64,000 nt of DNA from Pseudescherichia sp031998825 (GCF_031998825.1 NZ_DAMACX010000021.1:10677-74676), one strand, 5' to 3'; numbered from the stretch's first letter, positions 52,604 through 62,412 are shown. Made by a program: numbers and translations. Notes: generated from the letters alone by a model not told the origin.

Positions 52604-53698
52604 TTACAGCGTCGGGTAGTCAGTATAGCCTTCCGCGCCGCCGCCGTAGAAGCTCTCTGGGCGCTGCGGGTTCAGCTCGGCTTTGCGCTGCAGGCGCTCG
52701 ACCAGGTCCGGGTTAGCAATGTAGTCGCGACCAAAGGCCACCGCGTCGATCAACCCTTTAGCGATCAGTTCTTCTGCTTTTTCTGGCGTATAGGCACCGG
52801 CACCGACGATCGGGCCGTGGAAGCGCGCGCGCACTTTTTCACGGAACTCGTCGGTGTAGGGCTGGCCACCGGCCCAGTCCGGCTCGGAGAGGTGCAGATA
52901 GGCGATGCCGCGTTTAGCTAACTCTTCGATCAGGTAGAGCGCATCCGCCTCTTCATTGTCACCGTTGTCGGTGTTCTGGAAAGTACCGATCGGTGAAAGA
53001 CGGATGCCGATACGCTCCGCGCTCCACTCTTTGCTTACGGCGTCGACCACTTCCAGCACTAGGCGGGCGCGATTCTCGGCGCTGCCGCCGTACTCATCGG
53101 TACGATGGTTAGCTGACGGGGAGAGGAACTGGTGCAGCAGGTAGCCGTGGGCGGAGTGCAGCTCCACCAGGTCGAAACCGGCTTCGCGGGCGTTAGCTAC
53201 CGCCTGGCGGAAGTCGTCAACGATGCCTGGGATCTCGCTAATATCCAGCGCGCGAGGCGTAGAGGTATCGACACGGATCGAGTTGCCATTTTCGTCACGC
53301 AGCGAGGTGCGGGTCCCTGCGTTAATGGCCGATGGGGCTACCGGCGCGTTGCCGCCCGGCTGGATGCTGGCGTGGGAGATACGACCGGTATGCCAGAGCT
53401 GCACAGCCATGTGGCCATTTTCCGCGTGAACGCCGTCGGTGATCTTTTTCCACGCCGCTACCTGCTCAGGGCTGTGCAGGCCAGGGGCACCGGCATAGCC
53501 TTTGGCCTGGGCAGAGATCTGCGTTGCCTCGCTGATGATTAACCCGGCGCTGGCGCGCTGGCGGTAGTATTCGCCCATCAGCGGAGTAGGGATATCGCCT
53601 GGCTCAATGCTGCGCAGACGCGTCAGCGGAGCCATAAAAACGCGGTTCGCCGCAGTAATCGCACCCACTTTCAGCGGGGTAAAGAGTTTGTTCGACAT
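52604..53698 (-). CDS. nemA: N-ethylmaleimide reductase
   Basis: 364 aa FMN old yellow enzyme. Reduces electrophilic alkenes and nitro compounds. Seen: FMAPLTRLRS near 22, ELHSAHGYLLHQFLSPSANHRTDEYGG in parts near 180 (catalytic His pair), AFGRDYIANPDL near 323. 54 bp after nemR. Confidence 0.97.
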   Translation of the reverse strand: MSNKLFTPLKVGAITAANRVFMAPLTRLRSIEPGDIPTPLMGEYYRQRASAGLIISEATQISAQAKGYAGAPGLHSPEQVAAWKKITDGVHAENGHMAVQLWHTGRISHASIQPGGNAPVAPSAINAGTRTSLRDENGNSIRVDTSTPRALDISEIPGIVDDFRQAVANAREAGFDLVELHSAHGYLLHQFLSPSANHRTDEYGGSAENRARLVLEVVDAVSKEWSAERIGIRLSPIGTFQNTDNGDNEEADALYLIEELAKRGIAYLHLSEPDWAGGQPYTDEFREKVRARFHGPIVGAGAYTPEKAEELIAKGLIDAVAFGRDYIANPDLVERLQRKAELNPQRPESFYGGGAEGYTDYPTL

Positions 53699-53752
53699 AA
53701 CATCTCCTGAATAGACCGGTCGACTAGTTAAAGGTCAAATAAAACGCCTGCG

Positions 53753-54349
53753 TTACTCAGGCGTGATAAGTATTGTTTTAGCATGTGCTACCGCGCTCTC
53801 TAGCGGTAGAGCACTGCGAGAAATTTTAGCCTGCAAATTGGCACCCAGCCACAGAGCATAAAGTACCTGCCCCTGGGTGAAGGCATCACCCTCAAACGCC
53901 AGACAGCGGGTTTCGCGCCCGTTTTCCAGCGCCTCGGCCAGCAGCGCAATGACGCGGCTTGCGCCTCTGTCCATTGCGCTACGCATATCTTCCGAGAGAT
54001 CGCACACTTCGGCAGAGAGCTTTACCGTCAGACAGCCGCTGATAATACCCTTCTGGCAGAACTGATTCAGCGTCTCCTGAAAGTAAGCGATCAGCCGATC
54101 GCGGTAGTTACCGCTGCCGTGTGCAAAATGATGCGCCAGCCGCTGGTGGTAGCCGACATAGTGACGCTCAAGCATGGCCACCCCGAACGCCTCTTTCGAG
54201 CGAAAATAGTGATAAAACGAGCCCTTCGGCACTTCCGCCGTCTTTAATAGCTCGCTTAGCCCCATGCCGGTAAACCCGCGATGCATGCAGAGCTGCTCGC
54301 CGGTTACCAGTAAGTGTTCGCGGGTATCATGTTCGGTATCTCTGTTCAT
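53753..54349 (-). CDS. nemR: TetR-family repressor NemR
   Basis: 198 aa. N-terminal helix-turn-helix (MGLSELLKTAEVPKGSFYHYF near 28-48 in parts). Cys residues sense electrophiles and HOCl; the redox Cys near residue 106 (GIISGCLTV) is present. Controls itself, nemA and gloA. Confidence 0.96.
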   Translation of the reverse strand: MNRDTEHDTREHLLVTGEQLCMHRGFTGMGLSELLKTAEVPKGSFYHYFRSKEAFGVAMLERHYVGYHQRLAHHFAHGSGNYRDRLIAYFQETLNQFCQKGIISGCLTVKLSAEVCDLSEDMRSAMDRGASRVIALLAEALENGRETRCLAFEGDAFTQGQVLYALWLGANLQAKISRSALPLESAVAHAKTILITPE

Positions 54350-54363
54350 GATCTTTACTCTAA

Positions 54364-54379
54364 TAGACCATTTGGTCTA
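54364..54379. promoter_or_regulatory. NemR operator
   Basis: TAGACCATTTGGTCTA, perfect 6-bp-arm palindrome 15 bp ahead of nemR. A weaker similar sequence lies at 53711-53727 ahead of nemA. Confidence 0.85.
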
Positions 54380-54449
54380 ATGCAAGGGTTGCTTTCTGGC
54401 GGACGGGCGTCTTCAATAGTATGTATCGATCGTTAACAGGAGGAAGGAC

Positions 54450-54689
54450 GTGCCGGAACAGCTGGAGTTTTTCCCCATTTTAAGCCCATGCCGGGGAATT
54501 TGTCAGACCGATGAGCAGGGTTACTGCCGGGGCTGCCTGCGCAGCCGGGATGAACGTTTTAACTGGCAGCGTATGAGCGATAGCGAAAAGCAGAACGTGC
54601 TGCGTCTCTGCCATCAGCGCGCCCTGCGCAAAAGGCGTGCCGGTAGCCAGCCGGCTGGCGAAGATCCGCAGCAGCCCTCACTGTTTTAA
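54450..54689 (+). CDS. ydhL: DUF1289 protein YdhL
   Basis: 79 aa. CRGICQTDEQGYCRGCLRS shows four Cys near residues 14-30, likely a metal site; DUF1289 family. Function unknown. Divergent from nemR, so its promoter shares the NemR operator region. Ribosome site AGGAGGAAGG; GTG start. Confidence 0.93.
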   Translation: MPEQLEFFPILSPCRGICQTDEQGYCRGCLRSRDERFNWQRMSDSEKQNVLRLCHQRALRKRRAGSQPAGEDPQQPSLF

Positions 54690-54743
54690 GCGCCGTTTTC
54701 CGTATACTCTCTGCCTATCTCTTTGCAAAGAAAGGAAGCGGTT

Positions 54744-55640
54744 ATGGTTCAGCGTATTACCCTCGCACCCCAGGGGCCGGAATTTTCACGTTTCGTTATG
54801 GGCTACTGGCGTCTGATGGAGTGGAACATGTCTCCACGCCAGCTGGTCAGCTTTATTGAGGCGCATCTGGATCTGGGCATCACCACGGTCGATCATGCCG
54901 ACATTTATGGTGGCTATCAGTGCGAAGCAGCGTTTGGCGAAGCGCTTAAGCTTGCGCCCCATCTGCGTGAGCGCATGGAGATCGTCTCTAAGTGCGGCAT
55001 TGCCACTACCGCGCTTCCCGAGCACGTTATCGGCCACTACATTACCGATAAGCAGCACATTATCAGTAGCGCCGAGCAGTCGCTTGTCAACCTGGCAACC
55101 GATCGCCTCGATCTGCTGCTGATCCATCGTCCCGATCCGCTGATGGATGCCGACGAGGTCGCCGAGGCGTTTCTTCAGCTTCATCAGAGTGGAAAGGTAC
55201 GCCACTTTGGTGTCTCTAACTTTACACCGGCCCAGTTTGCGCTGTTGCAGTCGCGTCTGCCGTTCACTCTGGCAACGAATCAGGTTGAGATCTCGCCGGT
55301 GCATCAGCCCCTGCTGTTAGACGGCACGCTGGATCAGCTTCAGCAGCTGCGCATTCGCCCCATGGCGTGGTCCTGCCTTGGCGGTGGGCAGTTGTTTAGC
55401 GATGAAGCTTTTCAGCCGCTGCGCGACGAGCTGGCTCAGGTTGCTCAGGAGATCAACGCTGAATCCATTGAACAGGTGGTTTATGCCTGGGTAATGGCGC
55501 TGCCGTCGAAGCCGCTGCCGATTATCGGCTCCGGCAAAATTGAGCGCGTGCGTGCGGCCATTGCCGCTGAAGCGCTCACGCTTACCCGCCAACAGTGGTT
55601 CCGCATCCGTAAAGCCGCGCTCGGGTACGACGTACCCTGA
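54744..55640 (+). CDS. ydhF: Aldo-keto reductase family oxidoreductase YdhF
   Basis: 298 aa from ATG 54744 (AAAGGAAG before it). TIM barrel with TVDHADIYGGYQCE near 52 (catalytic Asp/Tyr), RHFGVSNFTP near 158, and C-terminal NADP loop IIGSGKIERV. Physiological substrate unknown. Confidence 0.95.
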   Translation: MVQRITLAPQGPEFSRFVMGYWRLMEWNMSPRQLVSFIEAHLDLGITTVDHADIYGGYQCEAAFGEALKLAPHLRERMEIVSKCGIATTALPEHVIGHYITDKQHIISSAEQSLVNLATDRLDLLLIHRPDPLMDADEVAEAFLQLHQSGKVRHFGVSNFTPAQFALLQSRLPFTLATNQVEISPVHQPLLLDGTLDQLQQLRIRPMAWSCLGGGQLFSDEAFQPLRDELAQVAQEINAESIEQVVYAWVMALPSKPLPIIGSGKIERVRAAIAAEALTLTRQQWFRIRKAALGYDVP

Positions 55641-55720
55641 TAGCTGATTATCTGATTCTCCGGTGAAATCTGCTTTCCTGTTTTAAACTTCAGGGGGAAC
55701 AGACACTAACCGGAGGTCAA

Positions 55721-56242
55721 ATGAAGCGATTAAGTCTGGCTGTAATAACGCTGTTAGCCTGCACCGGTGCGCAGGCTGCCAGTGAAGAGGTTGAAATGAA
55801 CCTTGTTACGTCTCAAGGCGTGGGTCAGTCCATCGGGACGGTGAAAATCACTGAAACCGATAAAGGGCTGGAATTTGCCCCCGATCTGAAAGCGCTCCCG
55901 CCGGGCGATCACGGTTTCCACGTGCACGCTAAAGGGACCTGCGAGCCTGCTATGAAGGAGGGTAAACCTTCGGCCGCTGAAGCGGCGGGTGGGCATCTTG
56001 ATCCACACACCACGGGCAAACATGAGGGCCCAGAAGGCGCGGGGCATACGGGGGATCTGCCCGTGCTTCAGGTTAATAACGACGGCAAAGCCACCGAGCC
56101 CGTGGTTTCCCCGCGTCTGAAAAAGCTGGATGAGGTGAAAAACAGATCCCTGATGATCCACGTGGGTGGCGACAACTATTCCGACAAACCGGAGCCGTTA
56201 GGCGGCGGCGGGGCACGCTATGCCTGTGGCGTGATTAACTAA
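55721..56242 (+). CDS. sodC: Periplasmic Cu,Zn superoxide dismutase
   Basis: 173 aa. Signal peptide to about 19 (CTGAQA), metal site GDHGFHVHAKGTCEP near 66, HLDPHTTGKHEGP near 92, GGARYACGVI at the end. Ribosome site GGAGG. Notable because the Fe-SOD gene sodB is missing from this neighbourhood. Stop is directly adjacent to the convergent ydhK stop. Confidence 0.97.
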   Translation: MKRLSLAVITLLACTGAQAASEEVEMNLVTSQGVGQSIGTVKITETDKGLEFAPDLKALPPGDHGFHVHAKGTCEPAMKEGKPSAAEAAGGHLDPHTTGKHEGPEGAGHTGDLPVLQVNNDGKATEPVVSPRLKKLDEVKNRSLMIHVGGDNYSDKPEPLGGGGARYACGVIN

Positions 56243-58255
56243 TTACGTTAGCATCCCCGGCGGTGGCGCTTGTACAAGCTGCGACAGTGATATCTGTAGC
56301 CGCCAAACAAGCGCCGCCAGCTCTCGGGCGGCGGGTTGATGGTGATGAGATAAGGTATCGCAGATACGCTGTAACCGTTGCAGCGTGCTGGCCAGATGGC
56401 GTTGCTCAACTCCCCGCTCGCTCATCACATCGCGTAACTGAGCAAGGCAAACGTCTCTGACACGTGAAAGCGGATCGGAACGGGTTTCCCACTCGCGAAG
56501 CTGCCAGACGACATGCGAGCAGTTAAGTAGTACCACTCCCCAACGTAATAGCCAGCGGCGGGCCAGTGCGTCCTGACTAGTGCTGAGCTGACTGATGTGA
56601 TGATAGGCCAGCGATTCAAATTCATATTCACTGTGCGCCGGACGACGGCTGAGCTGATCGACGAAGTCGCGGCGTAGGGCGTGTATACGGCGGCGGCTTT
56701 TACGGGCGTCCGAGCCGGGGCGCAGAATAGCAAACGCCAGCCACGAAAGAGCAACCCCGACGATTTTTGCCGAGTTATCATTTAGAAAATCAGCAAAGTC
56801 GTAAACAGGCGGATTGGTCACGGCGATAAACGACCCCATAAAAACAATCAGCTGGCCCCATAACCCTGCCAGCTTCGTCATTTGCAGCTTCAGTAACTGC
56901 ATGGTGGTCAGGAGTGGAAAAAGAAACAGCAAAAATTGCCAGAGTTCGGTTATTTGCACCATCAGGCCAAACTTCACAACAAAGCTGAATAATGACAGCA
57001 GAACGAGAGTCCGCATCAGCAGGGTGAGCGATTTAAAAGGGGTAGCGACGATTGAATAGAGCACGCAGCTAATCGCCGCCAGAGATAGAGCGGCCGAACC
57101 GGACTCCCATTGTGTGCCAATACTCCACGCTCCCACTACCATTAACGTACAAAAGGTTCGTATACCGCTCCACAAGGCCTCCATGCTATCAGTATGACGC
57201 GCCAGGCCCGGACTGCGGCGGGCAGTTTGCATGGCGACCGGCGTGCCGTTTTCCAGCGCGCGCAGTCCGCGGTTACTTTGCAGATAAAGTGCGCAAAAAT
57301 AGCGTAGCCGTTGCCAAAAGGCGAGGTGGTGATAGTCGCTATCGTCCTGGGGACGTAACGGAGCGATAATTCGTGCGATGCTGTAAGGATCCACACGAGG
57401 AGCGGCAAGCGCAGCAAGCAGCTGTTCAAGGACCTGGCGGATCTGTGTCGGCGGGTTGGGCCAGTTTAGTAGCAGGCGGCGAAGGCTGGAAATAACGCTG
57501 GTCAGCCGTAGCTGGTGGTGCAGCAGCGTGTTGAGCAGGGCATTCTGGCGCCGAAAGCGGTAATGACTCCAGAACGCCTGAATGCGTAGCAGATTCATGG
57601 TCAGGATCTGGTTGATGACCCCCTCATGCGCGGAACGAATGGCATCGTTGGTTTCAGGCTGCCAGAGCAGGCCAGCGTGTTCCAGTAAGCGCGCATGCAT
57701 GTTTTTTAGTGCGGTGAGCAGGGTGGTTCCATCCGAGGTGCTGGGCAGGATCATCATCATCACTCCGCCGCAAAGTATACCCAGCACGACCTCGCAAACG
57801 CGGGCCTGAGCGATATCCCATAGCTGGACGGTATCAATGAGATTAACGGTCGGGAAAGCAATAATAGCGGCGGTATAGCCTGAGAGCTGAAAAGCGTAAG
57901 CGGCGTTATGGGTAAAGTATGCGCAGGCCCAGGTACACAGGCCGAGCCAGGCCGCCATGCTGACTAAAAAGAGCCACGGCTCATTTAAGGTATGGCCTGC
58001 GATTATCAGGGCCGCCGTAGCGCCCAACAAACTGCCAGCAATACGACCGAGACTTTTACTGATAACGCCGCCCACCGTTGGAAAGCTCACCACCGCAGCA
58101 GAGGTCATCGCCCAGTACGGCTCGTCCAACTCAAAGCAGTAGGCGAGCGTTAAGGCAAGGCACATGGCAATGGCGTTACGTAATGCATATCGCCATTGAC
58201 CGCTCGTCGCCTTCCACCAGGGCGTATTGCGCCAGCTTAACCACGAAACATTCAT
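56243..58255 (-). CDS. ydhK: FusC-family inner-membrane transporter YdhK
   Basis: 670 aa as in E. coli. Two sets of about five helices (residues 20-170 and 350-490) split by cytosolic helical regions, AaeB/FusC family, likely exporting aromatic acids. Start ATG overlaps the ydhJ stop by one base (TGATG). Third gene of ydhI-ydhJ-ydhK. Confidence 0.94.
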   Translation of the reverse strand: MNVSWLSWRNTPWWKATSGQWRYALRNAIAMCLALTLAYCFELDEPYWAMTSAAVVSFPTVGGVISKSLGRIAGSLLGATAALIIAGHTLNEPWLFLVSMAAWLGLCTWACAYFTHNAAYAFQLSGYTAAIIAFPTVNLIDTVQLWDIAQARVCEVVLGILCGGVMMMILPSTSDGTTLLTALKNMHARLLEHAGLLWQPETNDAIRSAHEGVINQILTMNLLRIQAFWSHYRFRRQNALLNTLLHHQLRLTSVISSLRRLLLNWPNPPTQIRQVLEQLLAALAAPRVDPYSIARIIAPLRPQDDSDYHHLAFWQRLRYFCALYLQSNRGLRALENGTPVAMQTARRSPGLARHTDSMEALWSGIRTFCTLMVVGAWSIGTQWESGSAALSLAAISCVLYSIVATPFKSLTLLMRTLVLLSLFSFVVKFGLMVQITELWQFLLFLFPLLTTMQLLKLQMTKLAGLWGQLIVFMGSFIAVTNPPVYDFADFLNDNSAKIVGVALSWLAFAILRPGSDARKSRRRIHALRRDFVDQLSRRPAHSEYEFESLAYHHISQLSTSQDALARRWLLRWGVVLLNCSHVVWQLREWETRSDPLSRVRDVCLAQLRDVMSERGVEQRHLASTLQRLQRICDTLSHHHQPAARELAALVWRLQISLSQLVQAPPPGMLT

Positions 58256-59115
58256 CAGCGTTGACCAATTGCAACGCTGCACGTCGTACCGGAGATCAGC
58301 GTAATGTCATGGGGAAGCGAGTCGAACGCTATCCGTACCGGCACGCGCTGAGCCAGGCGCACCCAGGGAACATTTGGCTTAATATCAGGCACTAAACCGG
58401 AATCACTCTCTACGCTCTGATCGTAGATAGCGCGACCAATGCTGGATACGTGACCCTGTAACTTTACGTTATCGCTGTAAAGCGTAATAACGGCCGGCGC
58501 GCCTTCGCGAATATGGCGCATTTTCGTCTCTTCGAAATAACCCATGACATAAAAAGAGTGGCTGTCGACAAGGGCGAATAGTGGCTTGCCGGTAGTGGCG
58601 TAATCCCCTGTACGGGTCGACAGATTGGTTACCCAGCCCGCGACTGGCGCACGAACGTCGGTCTGCTCAAGCTGCCATTGCGCATGTTTTAACGCCGCTT
58701 CGGCTGCCTCGACGCTGGCCTGGGCCGCTTTGACGTTCAGGTTTGCGGTATCCATATCTTCTGCGGAGATATAGTTGCGTGATAAATGCTGGCGGCGGCG
58801 TGCTTCGTTAGTCGCTTTTGCCAGATCCGATCGCGCTTTAGCCAGTCCGGCTTGCGCATCAAGTATCGCTATGTTAAAAGGCGTCTTATCCACGGCCAGC
58901 AGCAGGTCGCCAGCGTTAACGAACTGGTTGTCTTTAATAGTGAGCCGGGTAATGCTGCCGGAAACCTGAGGCGTAATACTCACCTGCTCGGCGCGAATTT
59001 TGCCGTCGCGGGTCCACGGGGATTGCATGTAGTAGTTCCATAACCACCATCCCGCCAGCACCGCGACAACGGCGATCGCAATCGTAGAAAAATATTTAAC
59101 TGTTTTAAGCGACAT
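58255..59115 (-). CDS. ydhJ: HlyD-type membrane fusion protein YdhJ
   Basis: 286 aa from ATG 59115; longer in-frame reading overlaps ydhI and is rejected. One N-terminal membrane anchor (residues 8-28), lipoyl/barrel halves GKIRAEQVSITPQVSG and RAPVAGWVTNLSTRTGDY, helical hairpin between. Links YdhK to the outer membrane. Confidence 0.94.
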   Translation of the reverse strand: MSLKTVKYFSTIAIAVVAVLAGWWLWNYYMQSPWTRDGKIRAEQVSITPQVSGSITRLTIKDNQFVNAGDLLLAVDKTPFNIAILDAQAGLAKARSDLAKATNEARRRQHLSRNYISAEDMDTANLNVKAAQASVEAAEAALKHAQWQLEQTDVRAPVAGWVTNLSTRTGDYATTGKPLFALVDSHSFYVMGYFEETKMRHIREGAPAVITLYSDNVKLQGHVSSIGRAIYDQSVESDSGLVPDIKPNVPWVRLAQRVPVRIAFDSLPHDITLISGTTCSVAIGQR

Positions 59116-59117
59116 AC

Positions 59118-59354
59118 TCACCACGCAATCAGCAATACGAAACTCAGGCAGACGCAAAGCGTAAAGATCGATAGATCCATCAGCTGGGGATGCCATATTT
59201 CTCCCGAATAGATCCAGTCGCGCAAAAGACGATGCGCCACCAGCCAGATAATAAATCCGCAGGCGAACACGCTGAAAAATGGAGGAAAATAGAGAGAGGC
59301 ACCGACCACGAGATCCCGTAAGGGCAATCCTGCCGTATTAAGCGTAAGCGTCAC
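59118..59354 (-). CDS. ydhI: DUF1656 small membrane protein YdhI
   Basis: 78 aa, two membrane segments (about 16-36 and 54-76), DUF1656 (AaeX-like). First gene of the efflux set, two bases ahead of ydhJ. Divergent from slyA, which likely controls the set. Confidence 0.94.
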   Translation of the reverse strand: MTLTLNTAGLPLRDLVVGASLYFPPFFSVFACGFIIWLVAHRLLRDWIYSGEIWHPQLMDLSIFTLCVCLSFVLLIAW

Positions 59355-59552
59355 AAATCGTAATCCTTTGCATTAACTATCATTGTTTATAGGTTTAGCA
59401 AAAACCACGTAAACGCACTCTTTTTCTGCTCTAAGCTGATTGGGTCAGCGTTAGGTAAAAATAAGTAAGACGTTTGTTTTGGAAATATAAATATTGCACA
59501 CTATTCTAAAATCAGCATAATAACTTAGCAAGCTAATTATAAGGAGATGAAA

Positions 59553-59987
59553 TTGGAATCGCCATTGGGTTCTGATCTGGCACGTTTAGTACGTATCTGG
59601 CGTGCACTGATTGACCATCGCCTAAAACCTCTGGAATTGACGCAGACGCACTGGGTAACGCTGCATAACATTCATCAGCTGCCGCCCGAACAGTCGCAAA
59701 TTCAACTGGCAAAAGCGATCGGCATTGAACAGCCATCGCTGGTGCGTACGCTCGATCAGCTGGAGGAGAAGGGGCTTATCTCCCGGCAAACCTGTGCCAG
59801 CGATCGACGTGCGAAACGTATCAAGCTCACGGAGAAAGCGGCCCCGATCATTGATGAGATGGAATCCGTTATCAATAAAACACGGGGTGAGATCCTCGCC
59901 GGTATCTCTGCCAGCGAGCTGGAGCAGCTCATCAGCCTGATTGGCCGACTTGAGCATAATATTATTGAGTTACAATCGCGTGACTAA
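59553..59987 (+). CDS. slyA: MarR-family regulator SlyA
   Basis: 144 aa from TTG 59553: AAGGAG lies six bases ahead of TTG, whereas an ATG two codons earlier touches the Shine-Dalgarno and cannot use it. Winged helix with QLAKAIGIEQPSLVRTLDQL near 50 and DRRAKRIKLT near 85. Counters H-NS silencing at many loci. Divergent from ydhIJK. Confidence 0.96.
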   Translation: MESPLGSDLARLVRIWRALIDHRLKPLELTQTHWVTLHNIHQLPPEQSQIQLAKAIGIEQPSLVRTLDQLEEKGLISRQTCASDRRAKRIKLTEKAAPIIDEMESVINKTRGEILAGISASELEQLISLIGRLEHNIIELQSRD

Positions 59988-59993
59988 CGCTGA

Positions 59994-60022
59994 CAAAGGC
60001 CTTGCGAAAGCAGGGCTTTTTT
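59994..60022 (+). terminator. Terminator of slyA
   Basis: AAAGGCCTTGC-GAAA-GCAGGGCTTTTTT with a bulge, right after the stop. Confidence 0.65.
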
Positions 60023-60041
60023 AATGGCGGAGAGGGTGAAA

Positions 60042-60060
60042 GGCCGCCGCCGCGGCGGCC
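60042..60060 (-). terminator. GC-rich hairpin after slyB
   Basis: GGCCGCCG / CGGCGGCC, 8 bp, followed by TTTCACC on the minus strand. Confidence 0.5.
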
Positions 60061-60070
60061 ACGGTAATGA

Positions 60071-60538
60071 TTAACGCGGGGAGACGGTGACCTGGCTGCC
60101 ATTGCTGGCCAGTACCACGCGCTGGCCAGCAGCGAAGCGGGTATCGCCCTGTTTCTGCACAACCATAATGGTGTTGCCGTCGTCTTTACGGATCTCCAGC
60201 TCTACACCCTGGCTCTTATTAAAACGACCCTGTACGCCCTGGCCGGCCACGCCACCTGCCACAGCGCCTGCGGCAGTAGCCAGCGATTGTCCCGAACCAC
60301 CACCGACGGTGTTACCGAGGAAGCCACCCAGCACTGCGCCACCCAACGCACCAATCACGTTGTTCTCATCTCCGCCCTGAATCTGTACCGGGCGTGCGTT
60401 AACAATCGTACCGTAAGTGACATTTTGTACCTGTTTCGCTTCGGATGCGCTGTAAACGTCGCCGGAGAGGCTGCTGTCATTCACGCAGCCTGCCAGAGTA
60501 AAGCCAACCAGGGAAACTGCCAGTGTACGTAAAATCAT
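60071..60538 (-). CDS. slyB: Outer membrane lipoprotein SlyB
   Basis: 155 aa. Lipobox LAGCVND (Cys18), glycine-zipper segment (GALGGAVLGGFLGNTVGG near 65), SH3-like tail. PhoP-induced in E. coli; forms outer-membrane nanodomains under stress. Confidence 0.97.
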   Translation of the reverse strand: MILRTLAVSLVGFTLAGCVNDSSLSGDVYSASEAKQVQNVTYGTIVNARPVQIQGGDENNVIGALGGAVLGGFLGNTVGGGSGQSLATAAGAVAGGVAGQGVQGRFNKSQGVELEIRKDDGNTIMVVQKQGDTRFAAGQRVVLASNGSQVTVSPR

Positions 60539-60664
60539 CTATGAATCTCCTGTTCACCTAAAAACGCTCGGACGGGCATCCGTCATCTCTAAATTATATG
60601 GCATTTAAAGATATCAGGTCATACCTTCCGCCAAAACAATGCGAAAATAGTACGATTGCAGAGC

Positions 60665-60681
60665 TTAACTTTACTTAAACA
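60665..60681 (-). promoter_or_regulatory. Possible PhoP box of slyB
   Basis: Minus strand TGTTTA-AGTAA-AGTTAA: first half perfect, second half 4 of 6 to the PhoP direct repeat. 127 bp ahead of slyB. Confidence 0.45.
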
Positions 60682-60809
60682 AGCCAAAAATGGGCAAGTT
60701 TACCTGTGCAAACCCAGACTGAAAGATCACAATAGCGCTATACGTGCCCTGGTCACCACTTTAGGGTTGGGTAGAGATCTTCAGCCACGCAGACAGATAA
60801 GGACGGCAT

Positions 60810-61934
60810 ATGAAATCGGGTCGCTATATTGGCGTCATGTCAGGCACCAGCCTTGATGGGGTAGACGTTGTTCTCGCGGCGATTGACGATCGCATGGTGG
60901 CGCAGCAGGCCAGCCTGAGCTGGCCGATACCCGTGTCGCTCAAGGAAGCTATTCTCAATATCTGTCAGGGCCAGCAGCTCACCCTGTCCCAACTGGGGCA
61001 GCTTGATAGCCGGCTGGGTAAACTGTTTGCCGATGCGGTCCTGGCGCTGCTCAAACAGGAGAACCTGCGCCCGCAGGATATCGTTGCCATTGGCTGCCAC
61101 GGGCAGACCGTCTGGCATGAGCCGGTTGGGGATGCGCCGCATACGCTGCAAATCGGCGATAACAACCAGATCGTCGCCCGCACGGGGATTACGGTAGTGG
61201 GTGATTTCCGCCGCCGGGATATCGCCCTCGGCGGCCAGGGCGCGCCGCTGGTACCCGCCTTCCATCAGGCGCTGCTCGCGCATCCGGTAGAGCGGCGTAT
61301 GGTGCTCAATATTGGCGGTATCGCCAACCTCTCGCTGCTCTTCCCGGACCAGCCGGTCAGAGGCTATGACACCGGCCCGGGTAACATGCTGATGGACGCG
61401 TGGATCTGGCGGCAGAAGGGCCAGCCTTATGATAAAGATGCTCGGTGGGCAAGCGCGGGTAAGGTCATTATCCCGCTGCTCCAGCAGATGCTCAGCGATC
61501 CGTGGTTTGCCCGGCCCGCGCCGAAAAGCACCGGGCGGGAGTACTTTAATTATGGCTGGCTTGAACGCCAGCTCGCCCACTTCCCGGGCCTCTCGGGGAG
61601 TGACGTTCAGGCCACTCTGGCGGAGCTGACGGCGGTCAGCGTGGCTGAGCAGGTGCTGCTGAGCGGCGGCTGCGAGCGTCTGCTGGTCTGTGGCGGCGGG
61701 GGACGCAATCCGCTGGTGATGTCGCGCCTGGCCAGCCTGCTGCCGGGTATTGAAGTCGGCACCACCGACGAGGCAGGTATTAGCGGAGATGACATGGAGG
61801 CACTGGCCTTTGCCTGGCTGGCGTGGCGCACCGTTGCCGGTCTGCCGGGTAATCTGCCCTCCGTCACCGGGGCTTCGCAGGCGAGCGTGCTGGGGGCCAT
61901 ATTCCCGGCTAATCCGCGCCATAATCAGACATAA
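60810..61934 (+). CDS. anmK: Anhydro-N-acetylmuramic acid kinase
   Basis: 374 aa. Opens the anhydro ring and phosphorylates anhMurNAc in cell-wall recycling. ATP motif VMSGTSLDGVDVVL at 9-22, DTGPGNMLMD near 190, GGGGRNPLVM near 295. Ribosome site AAGGACGGCAT. Confidence 0.97.
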   Translation: MKSGRYIGVMSGTSLDGVDVVLAAIDDRMVAQQASLSWPIPVSLKEAILNICQGQQLTLSQLGQLDSRLGKLFADAVLALLKQENLRPQDIVAIGCHGQTVWHEPVGDAPHTLQIGDNNQIVARTGITVVGDFRRRDIALGGQGAPLVPAFHQALLAHPVERRMVLNIGGIANLSLLFPDQPVRGYDTGPGNMLMDAWIWRQKGQPYDKDARWASAGKVIIPLLQQMLSDPWFARPAPKSTGREYFNYGWLERQLAHFPGLSGSDVQATLAELTAVSVAEQVLLSGGCERLLVCGGGGRNPLVMSRLASLLPGIEVGTTDEAGISGDDMEALAFAWLAWRTVAGLPGNLPSVTGASQASVLGAIFPANPRHNQT

Positions 61935-62028
61935 CCTAAATTTTCTTTTGTAACGAGACGTTAGACTAAAACGATGCAGGGGCAGGCGCGTGTTACGCTT
62001 CGCCCCGGGACACGTTTTAGGATGGATC

Positions 62029-62355
62029 ATGAAAAGATTATTGATTGCCTTATTGCCAGTGATGCTTGCCGGATGTACCACCTACAACCAGTTTGTGGAG
62101 CGCATGCATACCGATACCCTCGAGTACCAGTGCGACGATGAGAAACCGCTGACGGTCAAGCTAAATCAGACCCGTCAGGAGGTGCATTTCATGCTGGATG
62201 ATACGCCGCTGACGCTGCAGCAGGGTCTTTCCGCCTCCGGGGCACGCTATACCGACGGTATCTATGTCTTCTGGTCTAAAGGGGATAACGCCACAGTTTA
62301 CAAGCACGATCGCATTATCCTGAATAACTGCCAGCTGCAAAACCCGCAGCGTTGA
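62029..62355 (+). CDS. mliC: C-type lysozyme inhibitor lipoprotein MliC
   Basis: 108 aa from ATG 62029. Lipobox MLAGCTTY (Cys16), MliC domain with YQCDDEKPLTVK and SGARYTDGIYVFWSKGD, the lysozyme-binding loops. Formerly ydhA. Confidence 0.95.
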   Translation: MKRLLIALLPVMLAGCTTYNQFVERMHTDTLEYQCDDEKPLTVKLNQTRQEVHFMLDDTPLTLQQGLSASGARYTDGIYVFWSKGDNATVYKHDRIILNNCQLQNPQR

Positions 62356-62412
62356 GATTTTTACCTGGGCGGCGCACAATAGCGCCACCTGAATCTTTAC
62401 GTAGCGAACGCC

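Noticed and set aside
60840..62081. 413-codon minus-strand ORF opposite anmK and mliC
   Set aside because: Spans two well-identified genes on the other strand; low-complexity shadow.
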